The position numbers were made by a program, and so were the translations under genes. Shown one piece after another: positions 54,626 to 62,127 of a stretch of 64,000 nt of DNA (positions are counted from its first letter, which is position 1; every line of letters begins with the position of its first letter). Origin of the DNA: Myxococcales bacterium (GTDB taxonomy: Bacteria; Myxococcota_A; UBA9160; UBA4427); NCBI GenBank assembly GCA_012960035.1, contig DUBZ01000061.1, positions 223,383-287,382 on the forward strand, written 5' to 3'. Below the pieces are notes generated by a model. It made no database searches, was not told where the DNA came from, and saw only the letters and a program-made list of their open reading frames with translations.

Positions 54626-54639
54626 TGACGTTAACGTCA
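54626..54639. promoter_or_regulatory. Palindromic operator candidate for the TetR regulator
   Basis: TGACGTTAACGTCA is a perfect 14-base palindrome centred 15 bases upstream of the preferred TetR start codon (54617). TetR regulators commonly bind such sites to repress their own operon, here the regulator plus the diiron protein. The palindrome is seen directly; binding is inferred from position and family. Confidence 0.6.
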
Positions 54640-54707
54640 GTTTGGCGGCTTAGCCAACGGTGCATCCGGCGGCAAAGCGTGACTTGAAGTCACCTATTGG
54701 CGTTCGA

Positions 54708-55679
54708 TCAGCTCAAAACCGCTTCGGGGTCGCAGTGCTCGGTACAAGTGGAATCGCCTTCTCTGCTGCTGGCCGCGTCGGCCACTTCGATCTGGATCGT
54801 TGTGTGCTCGATCGCGAATCGGTCGGTCAGCGCAGAGCGGACTTCCTGCAGAAGACTCTCGGGTTCGAACATGCGATCGACGACGAGATGACTCGAGAGG
54901 GAAACCTCGCCGCTTCCGATTGTCCAGATATGCAGACAATGCAGCGTGGAAACCCCGGGCACTGCGAGCAGTGCTGTGCGGATCGACTCCGGGTCCAGGT
55001 GGCCGGGGACGGTTTCCATCAAAACGTCGAGGGCTTCGCGGATCAGGTGCCATGCGGAAAACAGGACCAGCACGCTGACGATGATCGAGATTGCCGGGTC
55101 CAGCCAGATCCATCCGTAGGCCCAGATTCCAAAGCCGGCCAGGATCACCCCGACACTGGCCAGAGTGTCGCTGGCGACATGCAGCCAGGCACCGCGCACG
55201 TTGAGGGAGTCGCCGCGCCCGGCCTCGAGAATCCAGAGGCTGATCAGATTGATGAGAAGCCCGCCGGTCGCGACGATCATCACGCCGCCTCCCTGGACAT
55301 CCTGCGGTGCCATGAATCGCTCGACCGCATGCACCGAGATGACGACCGCGACGACGGCGAGCGCTAGCCCGTTTGCCAGTGCGGCCAGGATTTCAGCGCG
55401 GCTGTTGCCGAAGGTTCGGCGATCGCTTGCAGGACGCGAAGCCATCCACACGGCGACCAGCGAGAGGGCGAGGGCGGCGACATCCGAAATCATGTGGAGC
55501 GAGTCGGCGAGCAGCGCGAGCGACCCGGTGAGCAAGCCGCCGACGAACTCGATGCCCGCATAACTGAATGCGAGAATCAGGACGAAGAGCAGGCGTCGAC
55601 GGTTCAGTGTCCGGGAATCAACGTGATGATGGTGGTGACCGCCACCATGCTGATCTTCCACTGGATTCGATGGACCCAC
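54708..55679 (-). CDS. Cation diffusion facilitator (zinc/cobalt/cadmium exporter, CzcD/ZitB type)
   Basis: About 323 residues from GTG at 55679, which has GGGAG upstream; TTG at 55712 is the alternative. A histidine-rich N-terminus (HGGGHHHHHVDS) precedes six membrane helices. Metal-site motifs HxxxD occur in helix 2 (LLADSLHMISDVAALAL) and helix 5 (WLHVASDTLASVGVILAG). The C-terminal cytoplasmic domain follows helix 6 (about 205-300) and ends in a Cys/His-containing tail (STCTEHCDPEAV). It exports zinc or similar metals in exchange for protons. It is upstream of, and on the same strand as, the TetR operon, 91 bases away. Confidence 0.9.
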   Translation of the reverse strand: MGPSNPVEDQHGGGHHHHHVDSRTLNRRRLLFVLILAFSYAGIEFVGGLLTGSLALLADSLHMISDVAALALSLVAVWMASRPASDRRTFGNSRAEILAALANGLALAVVAVVISVHAVERFMAPQDVQGGGVMIVATGGLLINLISLWILEAGRGDSLNVRGAWLHVASDTLASVGVILAGFGIWAYGWIWLDPAISIIVSVLVLFSAWHLIREALDVLMETVPGHLDPESIRTALLAVPGVSTLHCLHIWTIGSGEVSLSSHLVVDRMFEPESLLQEVRSALTDRFAIEHTTIQIEVADAASSREGDSTCTEHCDPEAVLS

Positions 55680-55734
55680 CGTGTCTCCCGTCAATTTCGT
55701 GCCGGCGCTCAATTATTCTCTGGGCCGAATGAGC

Positions 55735-57288
55735 CTAACGGCCGAGGCCCTTCGCCATTCGGTCGATCAACTCAGTCAGAATGGGTCGTGAAGTCGCAAA
55801 GTTCAGACGAACGTGGTTTTCCCAAGCAGCGCCGAATCTCCGTCCCCCAGAGAGCGCGACCTTTCCATGCCGGAGGAAGTGGGCGGCGGGGGAACCTTCG
55901 ATTTCGAGCTTTTCGCAGTCGAGCCACGCGAGATAGGTCGACTCCGGCGACATGAACTCGATTTCTGGAATCCTCTCCTGCAGCGCCTGCAGGGCAAAAT
56001 CCCGATTGCCTTGGAGATAGGTCACAACTTCATCGAGCCATGGCTGACCCCAGCGCCAAGCGGCAATCGATGCGTAGATTCCGAAGAGCCCGATGCCTCC
56101 ACGAATGTGTTGGGGATGCAAAAGATTAAAGCGCTTCTGCAAGTCTTCGGTTCCGAAGTGGGCGATGGCGCAGCGTAGTCCCGGAATGTTGAAGGCCTTG
56201 CTGGCCGAGGTGAGTGTGACGGTTCGTTTGGCGATCTCCTCTCCGAGGGACGCGAAGGGAATATGCTGGCGACCGTCATAGAGAAGGTCGGCGTGGATCT
56301 CGTCGCTGACCACGAGGAGATCATGCTTGAGAACGAGTCGCGCAAGCTCTGTGAGCTCGCTGCGTTCGATGACTCTGCCCGACGGATTATGCGGATTGCA
56401 CAATAAGAGAATCCTGGTGTCGGCATCGATGACAGTGGCAAGACGATCGAGATCGAATTCGAGGCGGTTGTCTCCCTGAATCATCGGGTTCTCGACCAGA
56501 CGTCGTCCTGTCTCTGCTACGACTCCGAGGAAGGGCGGGTAGATCGGCGTTTGTACGATCGCGCCGTCTCCCTTCTCGGTGAAGGCTTCGAGGGCGATAT
56601 ACATTCCCTGAACGACTTCCGAGAGAAGTTCGACCCGTGCGGGATCGGGATTCCAACCGAATCGCTCGTTCATTCGCTCTCGAAAGGCCTCTGGAAGTCC
56701 AGTGTCTGCGTCACTCATTGGGTAACCGGCATCGCTGTTCTCGGTCAGCCGGCGAAGCTCGTCCTGGATCGGTGTTGCGATCGGGTAGTCCATTTCTGCC
56801 ACCCAGGCGGGCAGAACGTCGCGAGGATGGAAACGCCATTTCGCGCTTCGCCGATTCTCGAGCGCGCGAATGTCGATGTCGTCGAAGTTGATAGAGCGGT
56901 GACGCATCGACAATTCCGCTTCGTGCAAGAAGCGTTTTCGATCATTCTGCTGATCGAGCGCCGAAATCGCCTTCACGATGTCCGAATCGGCACCAGCCTG
57001 CGCCAGCAACTGCGGTAAGTCCAATGCGAGAATCTCGAATGTCTCGGAGATTGGATCGCCGATTTCGGCGAGTGGGTGTAATTCGTCGCGTCCGGTCGGG
57101 TCGATGTGCCAGTGTGGATCCAGGTTGAAGCAGTCAAAGCGGAGCCATTCGGCGGATTCAGAATCTGGATCGTCGGGGTTTTCACGGATTGGTCCGATGC
57201 GAAGAGTGGGTCCGCTTGTGGCCTCGACGCTGCGCTGTTCAGTTCGGAATTCGATGCCCTGCCAGATTCCCGTAGATGGATTACCCAT
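55735..57288 (-). CDS. MalY/PatB-like PLP aminotransferase fused to an unassigned N-terminal domain
   Basis: About 517 residues from the ATG at 57288; TTG at 57324 would add 12. The C-terminal 385 residues are a class I/II PLP enzyme of the MalY/PatB cystathionine-beta-lyase type: AEMDYPIATPIQDELRRL, VQGMYIALEAF, LLLCNPHNPSGRV, VVSDEIHADLLYDG and PLP lysine LTSASKAFNIPGLRCA. Residues 1-130 form a separate beta-rich domain (WQGIEFRTEQRSVEATSGPT, FDCFNLDPHWHIDPTGRDEL) that I cannot assign; HWHxDP might bind metal. A Met at the junction (SMRHRSINF) could be an internal start. Possible substrates are cysteine-type amino acids. Confidence 0.8.
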   Translation of the reverse strand: MGNPSTGIWQGIEFRTEQRSVEATSGPTLRIGPIRENPDDPDSESAEWLRFDCFNLDPHWHIDPTGRDELHPLAEIGDPISETFEILALDLPQLLAQAGADSDIVKAISALDQQNDRKRFLHEAELSMRHRSINFDDIDIRALENRRSAKWRFHPRDVLPAWVAEMDYPIATPIQDELRRLTENSDAGYPMSDADTGLPEAFRERMNERFGWNPDPARVELLSEVVQGMYIALEAFTEKGDGAIVQTPIYPPFLGVVAETGRRLVENPMIQGDNRLEFDLDRLATVIDADTRILLLCNPHNPSGRVIERSELTELARLVLKHDLLVVSDEIHADLLYDGRQHIPFASLGEEIAKRTVTLTSASKAFNIPGLRCAIAHFGTEDLQKRFNLLHPQHIRGGIGLFGIYASIAAWRWGQPWLDEVVTYLQGNRDFALQALQERIPEIEFMSPESTYLAWLDCEKLEIEGSPAAHFLRHGKVALSGGRRFGAAWENHVRLNFATSRPILTELIDRMAKGLGR

Positions 57289-57413
57289 TTCAAGAGCGTA
57301 GGCGCGCCGGGGCGTCGAGGTCAATTGCGAACGCTATGCTGATTGGGTCGCTGGCTTGAGTGCGGTTGCACCAGACGTGCGATGGTGCAGGAATGTTGGG
57401 GGGCAGATCTGCG

Positions 57414-58697
57414 ATGAGCGTTCAGATTCAGATGCCCGAGCTCTCAACCGAGGGCGAGGGGGCAACGCTTGCGACCTGGCTGGTCGCGGTGGGAGATCAC
57501 GTCGAGAAGGGCGATGTCATCGCCGAGCTCGAAACGGATAAGTCGACCGTTGAGCTCGAGGCGCCGGCGACGGGAACCGTCACGGAATTTCGAGTTCAAG
57601 AGGGGACGGAAGGCATCGCGGCAGGAGTGATCCTCGGGATCCTCGATGCTGTGGCGTCGTCGGTATCATCGGCGCCCTCGGAACCCGCGTCCGATGAGAC
57701 GCAGGTCGACGAGCTGGCGCAGGCTGCTGGGGCAGCCCATGGCGATTCGAATGAATCCTCGACGGCGCACGGCAGCGATCTTTCTTCTGCTGGAGATTCT
57801 GATCTCCGCGCTTCGACGCCTTTGGCTCGGCGAGCCGCCGCCGATCGCGATGTCGACGTGGCGAGCCTGGCCGGGAGTGGGCCGGGTGGTCGGGTGCTGG
57901 AGGAAGATGTGCTTCGCTCCGCGCAGGAGAACGCGGAGGCTGACCTCACGGAGGCCGATGATCTGAGTCGAGATGTTCGTATTCCCGAGGTCGAGATTTC
58001 GGGGTCGTTCGAGAAGGTCCGGCTCAGCGCCATGCGTAAAACGATTGCCCGTCGCATGACCGAAGCCAAGCAGCGAGTCCCGCATTTCTATCTTCGGGCG
58101 CGGTGCGCGATGGACGCGGTGATCGAGGTGCGCGCCAAGCTCAATCAGGATCTTGCGGCAGAGGGCCTAGATCTGAAGATATCGGTCAACGACTTCATTG
58201 TACGTGCGTCTGCACTTGCCCTTCGCGATGTGCCCGACGCAAATGTGAGCTTTGCCGGACATGAGATGCACGTCTTCAAGGATGTCGACATCTGTGTGGC
58301 GGTTGCGACGGAAGGCGGGCTGGTCGCGCCGGTCCTGCGAAATGCCGACCGGAAGGGGTTGTCGGCGCTTGCCCGGGAGGTGAAAGAACTCGCCGGGTTG
58401 GCTCGCTCCGGAAAGCTTCGTCCCGAGCAATATCAGGGCGGGAGCTTTACGATTTCGAATCTTGGCATGTATGGGGTCGAGACCGTCTATCCGATTCTAA
58501 ATCCGCCCCAGGCTTGTATCCTCGGGGTGGGTGCAGCAGAAGAACAGCCGGTGGTTCGCGACGGTGCGATCGTCGTCGGGCGGGTGGCCTCATTCGCGCT
58601 GGCGGCAGACCACAGGGCGGTTGATGGAGCGGTCGCCGCTCGTTTTCTGGCGGCGCTGCGTGCTCGATTGGAAGACCCTCTTTGTATGATGCTTTGA
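57414..58697 (+). CDS. Second 2-oxoacid dehydrogenase E2 (dihydrolipoyl acyltransferase)
   Basis: About 427 residues from the ATG at 57414. One lipoyl domain at the N-terminus (MPELSTEGEGATLATWLVAV; lysine in ELETDKSTVELEAP), an acidic/Ser-rich linker, binding domain STPLARRAAADRDVDVASLA, and the catalytic domain with VRLSAMRKTIARRMTEAKQR and the motif LAADHRAVDGAVAARFLAAL. It resembles the alphaproteobacterial PdhC type more than aceF at 48119. It precedes lpd by about 100 bases and is likely cotranscribed with it. No E1-alpha/beta gene is here, so which E1 it serves is open: pyruvate, acetoin or branched-chain. Confidence 0.9.
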   Translation: MSVQIQMPELSTEGEGATLATWLVAVGDHVEKGDVIAELETDKSTVELEAPATGTVTEFRVQEGTEGIAAGVILGILDAVASSVSSAPSEPASDETQVDELAQAAGAAHGDSNESSTAHGSDLSSAGDSDLRASTPLARRAAADRDVDVASLAGSGPGGRVLEEDVLRSAQENAEADLTEADDLSRDVRIPEVEISGSFEKVRLSAMRKTIARRMTEAKQRVPHFYLRARCAMDAVIEVRAKLNQDLAAEGLDLKISVNDFIVRASALALRDVPDANVSFAGHEMHVFKDVDICVAVATEGGLVAPVLRNADRKGLSALAREVKELAGLARSGKLRPEQYQGGSFTISNLGMYGVETVYPILNPPQACILGVGAAEEQPVVRDGAIVVGRVASFALAADHRAVDGAVAARFLAALRARLEDPLCMML

Positions 58698-58795
58698 GTT
58701 GAAGTTGGGTCGCATCGAGTTCGGTCGTGTGATGTCGAAACGACGGGGCTCTGCAGAATGTATTGGCAACGGATTGGGAACCATGGGGAAATAAG

Positions 58796-60205
58796 ATGAG
58801 TCAAGATTCGTATGACGTGGTCATCGTAGGTGGGGGGCCGGGGGGCTATCCGGCGGCTATTCGCGCCCGCCAGCTCGGATTGAGTGTTGCATTGGTCGAG
58901 CGCGAGCATCTCGGCGGTATCTGTTTGAATTGGGGATGCATTCCCACTAAAGCCCTTCTGCGTACGGCTGAAATCCATCATTTGGTTTCTCGTGCGAAGG
59001 AATTCGGCCTGACGGTCGGCGAGGTCGAGGTCGATCTCAAGAAAGTTGTTCAGCGTTCGCGCAAAGTTTCGAAGCGCCTGGCCACAGGCGTCAAACATCT
59101 GATGAAGAAAAACGGTGTGGATGTGTTCAACGGCTTCGGTCGATTGGCGGGTGCGGGTCGGGTCGCCATTGAGGGCGATGTGGAAGGCGAGCCGCCGACC
59201 GAACTCAAAGCGCGAAGTATTATTCTTGCGACGGGCGCCCGAGCCCGAATACTTCCCGGGCTTGAGGCCGACGGCGAACTCATATGGACCTACAAGGAAG
59301 CCATGGTGCCGACAACACTCCCGAAGCGGCTCCTCGTGGTCGGCTCTGGTGCGATTGGGATCGAGTTCGCGAGTTTCTATAGCGACCTGGGCTCCGAGGT
59401 CACTGTCGTTGAAGCATTGCCTCGAATTCTTCCGGTGGAAGATGCCGAGATCTCGAAGCTCGCGCACAAGCAACTCGTGAAGCAAGGCTTCGACATTCAT
59501 GTCGGGGCCACCGTTTCTTCGCTCGAAAAGGGCAACGACTCGGTGACGGCCACGATTACCGGAGAGGGCACTGAATCCAAGACGGAAGTCTTCGATCGAG
59601 TCATCCTGGCTGTTGGAATCGTCGGCAACGTCGAGGGGCTCGGCCTCGAGGGCACGGAGGTCGAAGTCGATCGAACCCATATCGTCACGAATGAATGGAC
59701 GGAGACCGGTGAACCCAACGTGTATGCGATCGGAGATGTCGCCGGAGCGCCGTGGCTCGCCCACAAAGCGACCCATGAGGGTGTGTTATGCGTCGAGAAA
59801 ATTGCGGGTGGGCAGAATCTTCACCCGATGAAGACAGAGCGCATCCCCGGCTGTACCTATTGTCGACCTCAGATCGCGAGCGTAGGCCTCACAGAGGAGG
59901 CGGCACTCGAGCGGGGCGGTGAAATCAAGGTCGGACGCTTTCCTTTCGTCGGAAATGGCAAGGCGATCGCGCTTGGTGAAACAGAGGGGCTCATCAAGAC
60001 GATCTTCGATGCGAAGACGGGTGAGCTTCTCGGCGCCCATATGATTGGCGCCGAAGTTACGGAATTGATTCAGGGCTTTGTGATCGCCATGAATCTCGAG
60101 ACCACCGAGGCTGAACTCATGCATAGCGTCTTTCCACATCCGACTCTGTCCGAAATGATGCATGAGTCGACGCTCGAAGCCTTTGGTCGCGCGCTGCACG
60201 TGTAG
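58796..60205 (+). CDS. lpd: Dihydrolipoyl dehydrogenase (E3)
   Basis: Flavoprotein of 469 residues from the ATG at 58796 (GGGGAAATAAG upstream). FAD-binding VVIVGGGPGGYPAAIRARQL, redox-active disulphide GGICLNWGCIPTKALLR, NAD-binding VVGSGAIGIEFASFYSDLG, and the C-terminal His-Glu motif in HSVFPHPTLSEMMHE. It reoxidises dihydrolipoamide for both E2s in the window. It follows the second E2 and precedes lipA by 99 bases, giving an E2-E3-LipA block. Confidence 0.96.
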   Translation: MSQDSYDVVIVGGGPGGYPAAIRARQLGLSVALVEREHLGGICLNWGCIPTKALLRTAEIHHLVSRAKEFGLTVGEVEVDLKKVVQRSRKVSKRLATGVKHLMKKNGVDVFNGFGRLAGAGRVAIEGDVEGEPPTELKARSIILATGARARILPGLEADGELIWTYKEAMVPTTLPKRLLVVGSGAIGIEFASFYSDLGSEVTVVEALPRILPVEDAEISKLAHKQLVKQGFDIHVGATVSSLEKGNDSVTATITGEGTESKTEVFDRVILAVGIVGNVEGLGLEGTEVEVDRTHIVTNEWTETGEPNVYAIGDVAGAPWLAHKATHEGVLCVEKIAGGQNLHPMKTERIPGCTYCRPQIASVGLTEEAALERGGEIKVGRFPFVGNGKAIALGETEGLIKTIFDAKTGELLGAHMIGAEVTELIQGFVIAMNLETTEAELMHSVFPHPTLSEMMHESTLEAFGRALHV

Positions 60206-60304
60206 GGATGCTTGGGGTTTCCGAGTGTCGTTGAAGGATAGAAACACCGACCGATTCGATCTTGGCGAGTCATCGAATCGGGAATAGGGATCAGGTACCC
60301 GGCA

Positions 60305-61237
60305 TTGTCAGGCCCACTACTGAAAATCGAAGGGCGGGAATCATCGAAGGCCGAGCTGCCGCGCCCGCCCTGGATTCGAATTCGACTCTCTTCGGATCCG
60401 CTCGTCGAGCAGACACGTCAGCTGATGCGTCGGCTGAAGCTCAACACGGTTTGTGAAGAAGCTGCTTGTCCCAATTTGTCCGAATGCTGGGCGGAGCGGC
60501 ACGCCACGGTCATGATCCTCGGGTCCGTCTGCACGCGCGCTTGCGCGTTCTGCAATGTCGATACGGGGATGCCGGACCCCGTGGATATCGGTGAGCCCGA
60601 GCATCTGGCGGCGGCGGTGAGCGAACTCGGCCTCGAGCATGTCGTGATTACTTCCGTCGACCGTGATGATCTATCTGATGGCGGGGCCGGACAATTTGCC
60701 AAGTCGATCGAAGCCATCCGGAATCTCTCACGGGAGACGACGATCGAGATCCTCACCCCGGATTTCCGGCGGAAGCCGGATGCACTCGAACGTGTCGTGG
60801 CAGCGGCGCCTGATGTCTTCAACCACAACCTTGAGACCGTGCCGCGATTATATCGGAGTGTGCGGCCAGGGGCCGACTATCGGCATTCTCTCGATCTTCT
60901 AGCCAGGGCGAAACGTCTCCGTTCGGAGATGTTTACAAAGAGTGGGATCATGGTCGGGCTCGGTGAAACACTCCCGGAAATTCTTGAAGTCATGGACGAT
61001 CTGCGAGCCGCGCACGTGGACTTCCTCACGATTGGTCAGTACCTGCGACCGACACCGAAGCACGCTTCGGTCGAGCGCTATATGCCACCAGAGGAATTCG
61101 ATGATCTTGCGCGAGCCGCTCGAGAGCGGGGCTTTCTTGTAGTTTCCGCCTCGCCACTCACGCGTTCGTCCTACCATGCGCAAGCGGATTTTCGGCGATT
61201 GCAGGCTGCGCGCATCGACGCCGAATCACAAGGGTGA
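60305..61237 (+). CDS. lipA: Lipoyl synthase
   Basis: Radical-SAM enzyme of 310 residues that inserts two sulphurs into octanoyl groups on E2 and glycine-cleavage proteins. The start appears to be TTG at 60305 because no ATG/GTG fits. Auxiliary-cluster cysteines are in [16 protein letters not shown], the radical-SAM cluster in [13 protein letters not shown], and the C-terminal [12 protein letters not shown] contains the RSSY signature. Placement beside E2 and E3 suits its job. LipB is not in the window. Confidence 0.95.
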   Translation: MSGPLLKIEGRESSKAELPRPPWIRIRLSSDPLVEQTRQLMRRLKLNTVCEEAACPNLSECWAERHATVMILGSVCTRACAFCNVDTGMPDPVDIGEPEHLAAAVSELGLEHVVITSVDRDDLSDGGAGQFAKSIEAIRNLSRETTIEILTPDFRRKPDALERVVAAAPDVFNHNLETVPRLYRSVRPGADYRHSLDLLARAKRLRSEMFTKSGIMVGLGETLPEILEVMDDLRAAHVDFLTIGQYLRPTPKHASVERYMPPEEFDDLARAARERGFLVVSASPLTRSSYHAQADFRRLQAARIDAESQG

Positions 61238-61322
61238 GGAGGAGGCCGTCCCATGGCTTGCTCATCGGGCAAGTTTGAGACGCTCGTTCATCTGCTCGTT
61301 CTGGCCCTTTGCCGTGAGCGGC
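61238..61322. other. Short gap after lipA
   Basis: About 85 bases with no supported feature. It marks the beginning of a region of decayed gene pieces extending to 62074. Confidence 0.4.
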
Positions 61323-61448
61323 TTATGATCGGCGCTGCCCTTTTGTCCGCACTCTCAGTCCGAGTAGTCCAAGGCCCATGAGAACAGCGGTGCCGGGCTC
61401 GCGGGTCCAAACTGCATACGCGCCGTTCGAGGCATGGTTGTCATGTGA
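61323..61448 (-). pseudogene. C-terminal fragment of a PEP-CTERM protein
   Basis: The minus-strand frame between a TAG just beyond 61448 and a TAA at 61323-61325 reads SHDNHASNGAYAVWT and then REPGTAVLMGLGLLGLRVRT, KGQRRS. This is a textbook PEP-CTERM tail: (P)EP motif, hydrophobic helix with GLGLLGL, basic end. The protein body is missing; the IS110 remnant abuts its upstream side. It is distinct from the complete PEP-CTERM gene at 14990. Confidence 0.65.
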
Positions 61449-61449
61449 C

Positions 61450-61878
61450 TACATCTCGACTCTTCGCGTGGCGGATCGCGGCCTGAGCCCCGTACACACC
61501 AATAGGTTTCTGAGATAGGCGCCACCCGGTTTACTGATCCCGAGCAAGCGATCCTTTCCGCCCCGTGCTGTGTTAGCCCGGCGTAAGCCTAATAGACGCT
61601 GCAAACTCGAGTCCTCATGTAATGCCTCTCCCCTCGCCGAGTGCGTCCGAAAGTGCACTGGCCGTGAGCGGGCCGATTCCGCGGAGCTTCATCAGTCGCT
61701 GTGCGACGGGGTTCTTACGGACACGTTCAGAGATTCATTCGCCGAGCCCGATCACTCGTTCGATGCGCGGCCTGGCGTCTTGTTGCCAGACGCTCTTGAG
61801 AGACACGAGCCGCATGTGAGGGCGGCCCACTGCCTCGCAGATCGCCTCGGCACCTACGCGATCATTCTTGTTGCTCTC
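61450..61878 (-). mobile_element. Degraded IS110-family transposase remnant
   Basis: Minus-strand translation gives three pieces of an IS110/IS116 transposase. N-terminal: SNKNDRVGAEAICEAVGRPH and MRLVSLKSVWQQ (the DEDD-domain end). Then, after a TGA in the same frame, ISERVRKNPVAQRLMKLRGI and GPLTASALSDALGEG. After another stop and a frame change, LGLRRANTARGGKDRLLGIS and KPGGAYLRNLLV (Transposase_20 domain). About 100 residues of the middle are missing. Two stops, one frameshift and the deletion make it clearly inactive. IS110 elements lack long inverted repeats, so the ends cannot be fixed by eye. Confidence 0.75.
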
Positions 61879-62074
61879 ACTCGCGGCGCACAAGTGGTTG
61901 GCTGAGGAGGGATACGATCCGGATTTTGGAGCCCGTCCCCTGGATCGCTTGATTGAGAAAGAGATCAAGAATCCGCTGACCGACGAAGTGCTCTTTGGGT
62001 AGCTGAAGGGCGGCGGACGCGTGGTCGTGGATGTCGACGAAGAAGCGGCGTTTAGTTCTCCCTTCGACGGCTGA
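61871..62074 (+). pseudogene. C-terminal fragment of ClpA with an internal stop
   Basis: Plus-strand frame: SLAAHKWLAEEGYDPDFGAR, PLDRLIEKEIKNPLTDEVLF, G, then TAG at 62000-62002, then LKGGGRVVVDVDEEAAFSSP and FDG to a TGA at 62072. This is the D2-small end of ClpA (WLA..GYDP.FGARPL...I). The rest of the gene is absent, and the IS110 remnant adjoins its 5' side. The complete Clp ATPase in this window is ClpB (41010), which is not the parent: the ClpB equivalent reads [20 protein letters not shown]. Confidence 0.75.
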
Positions 62075-62127
62075 TCTCTGGCCGAGCTCGAGTAGTCGGG
62101 GCGTCAGCACGCCGCGGTGACGATGTG

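Noticed and set aside
58487..59776. Minus-strand 429-residue open frame across the E2 end and lpd
   Set aside because: It spans two well-supported plus-strand genes and has no recognisable motif.
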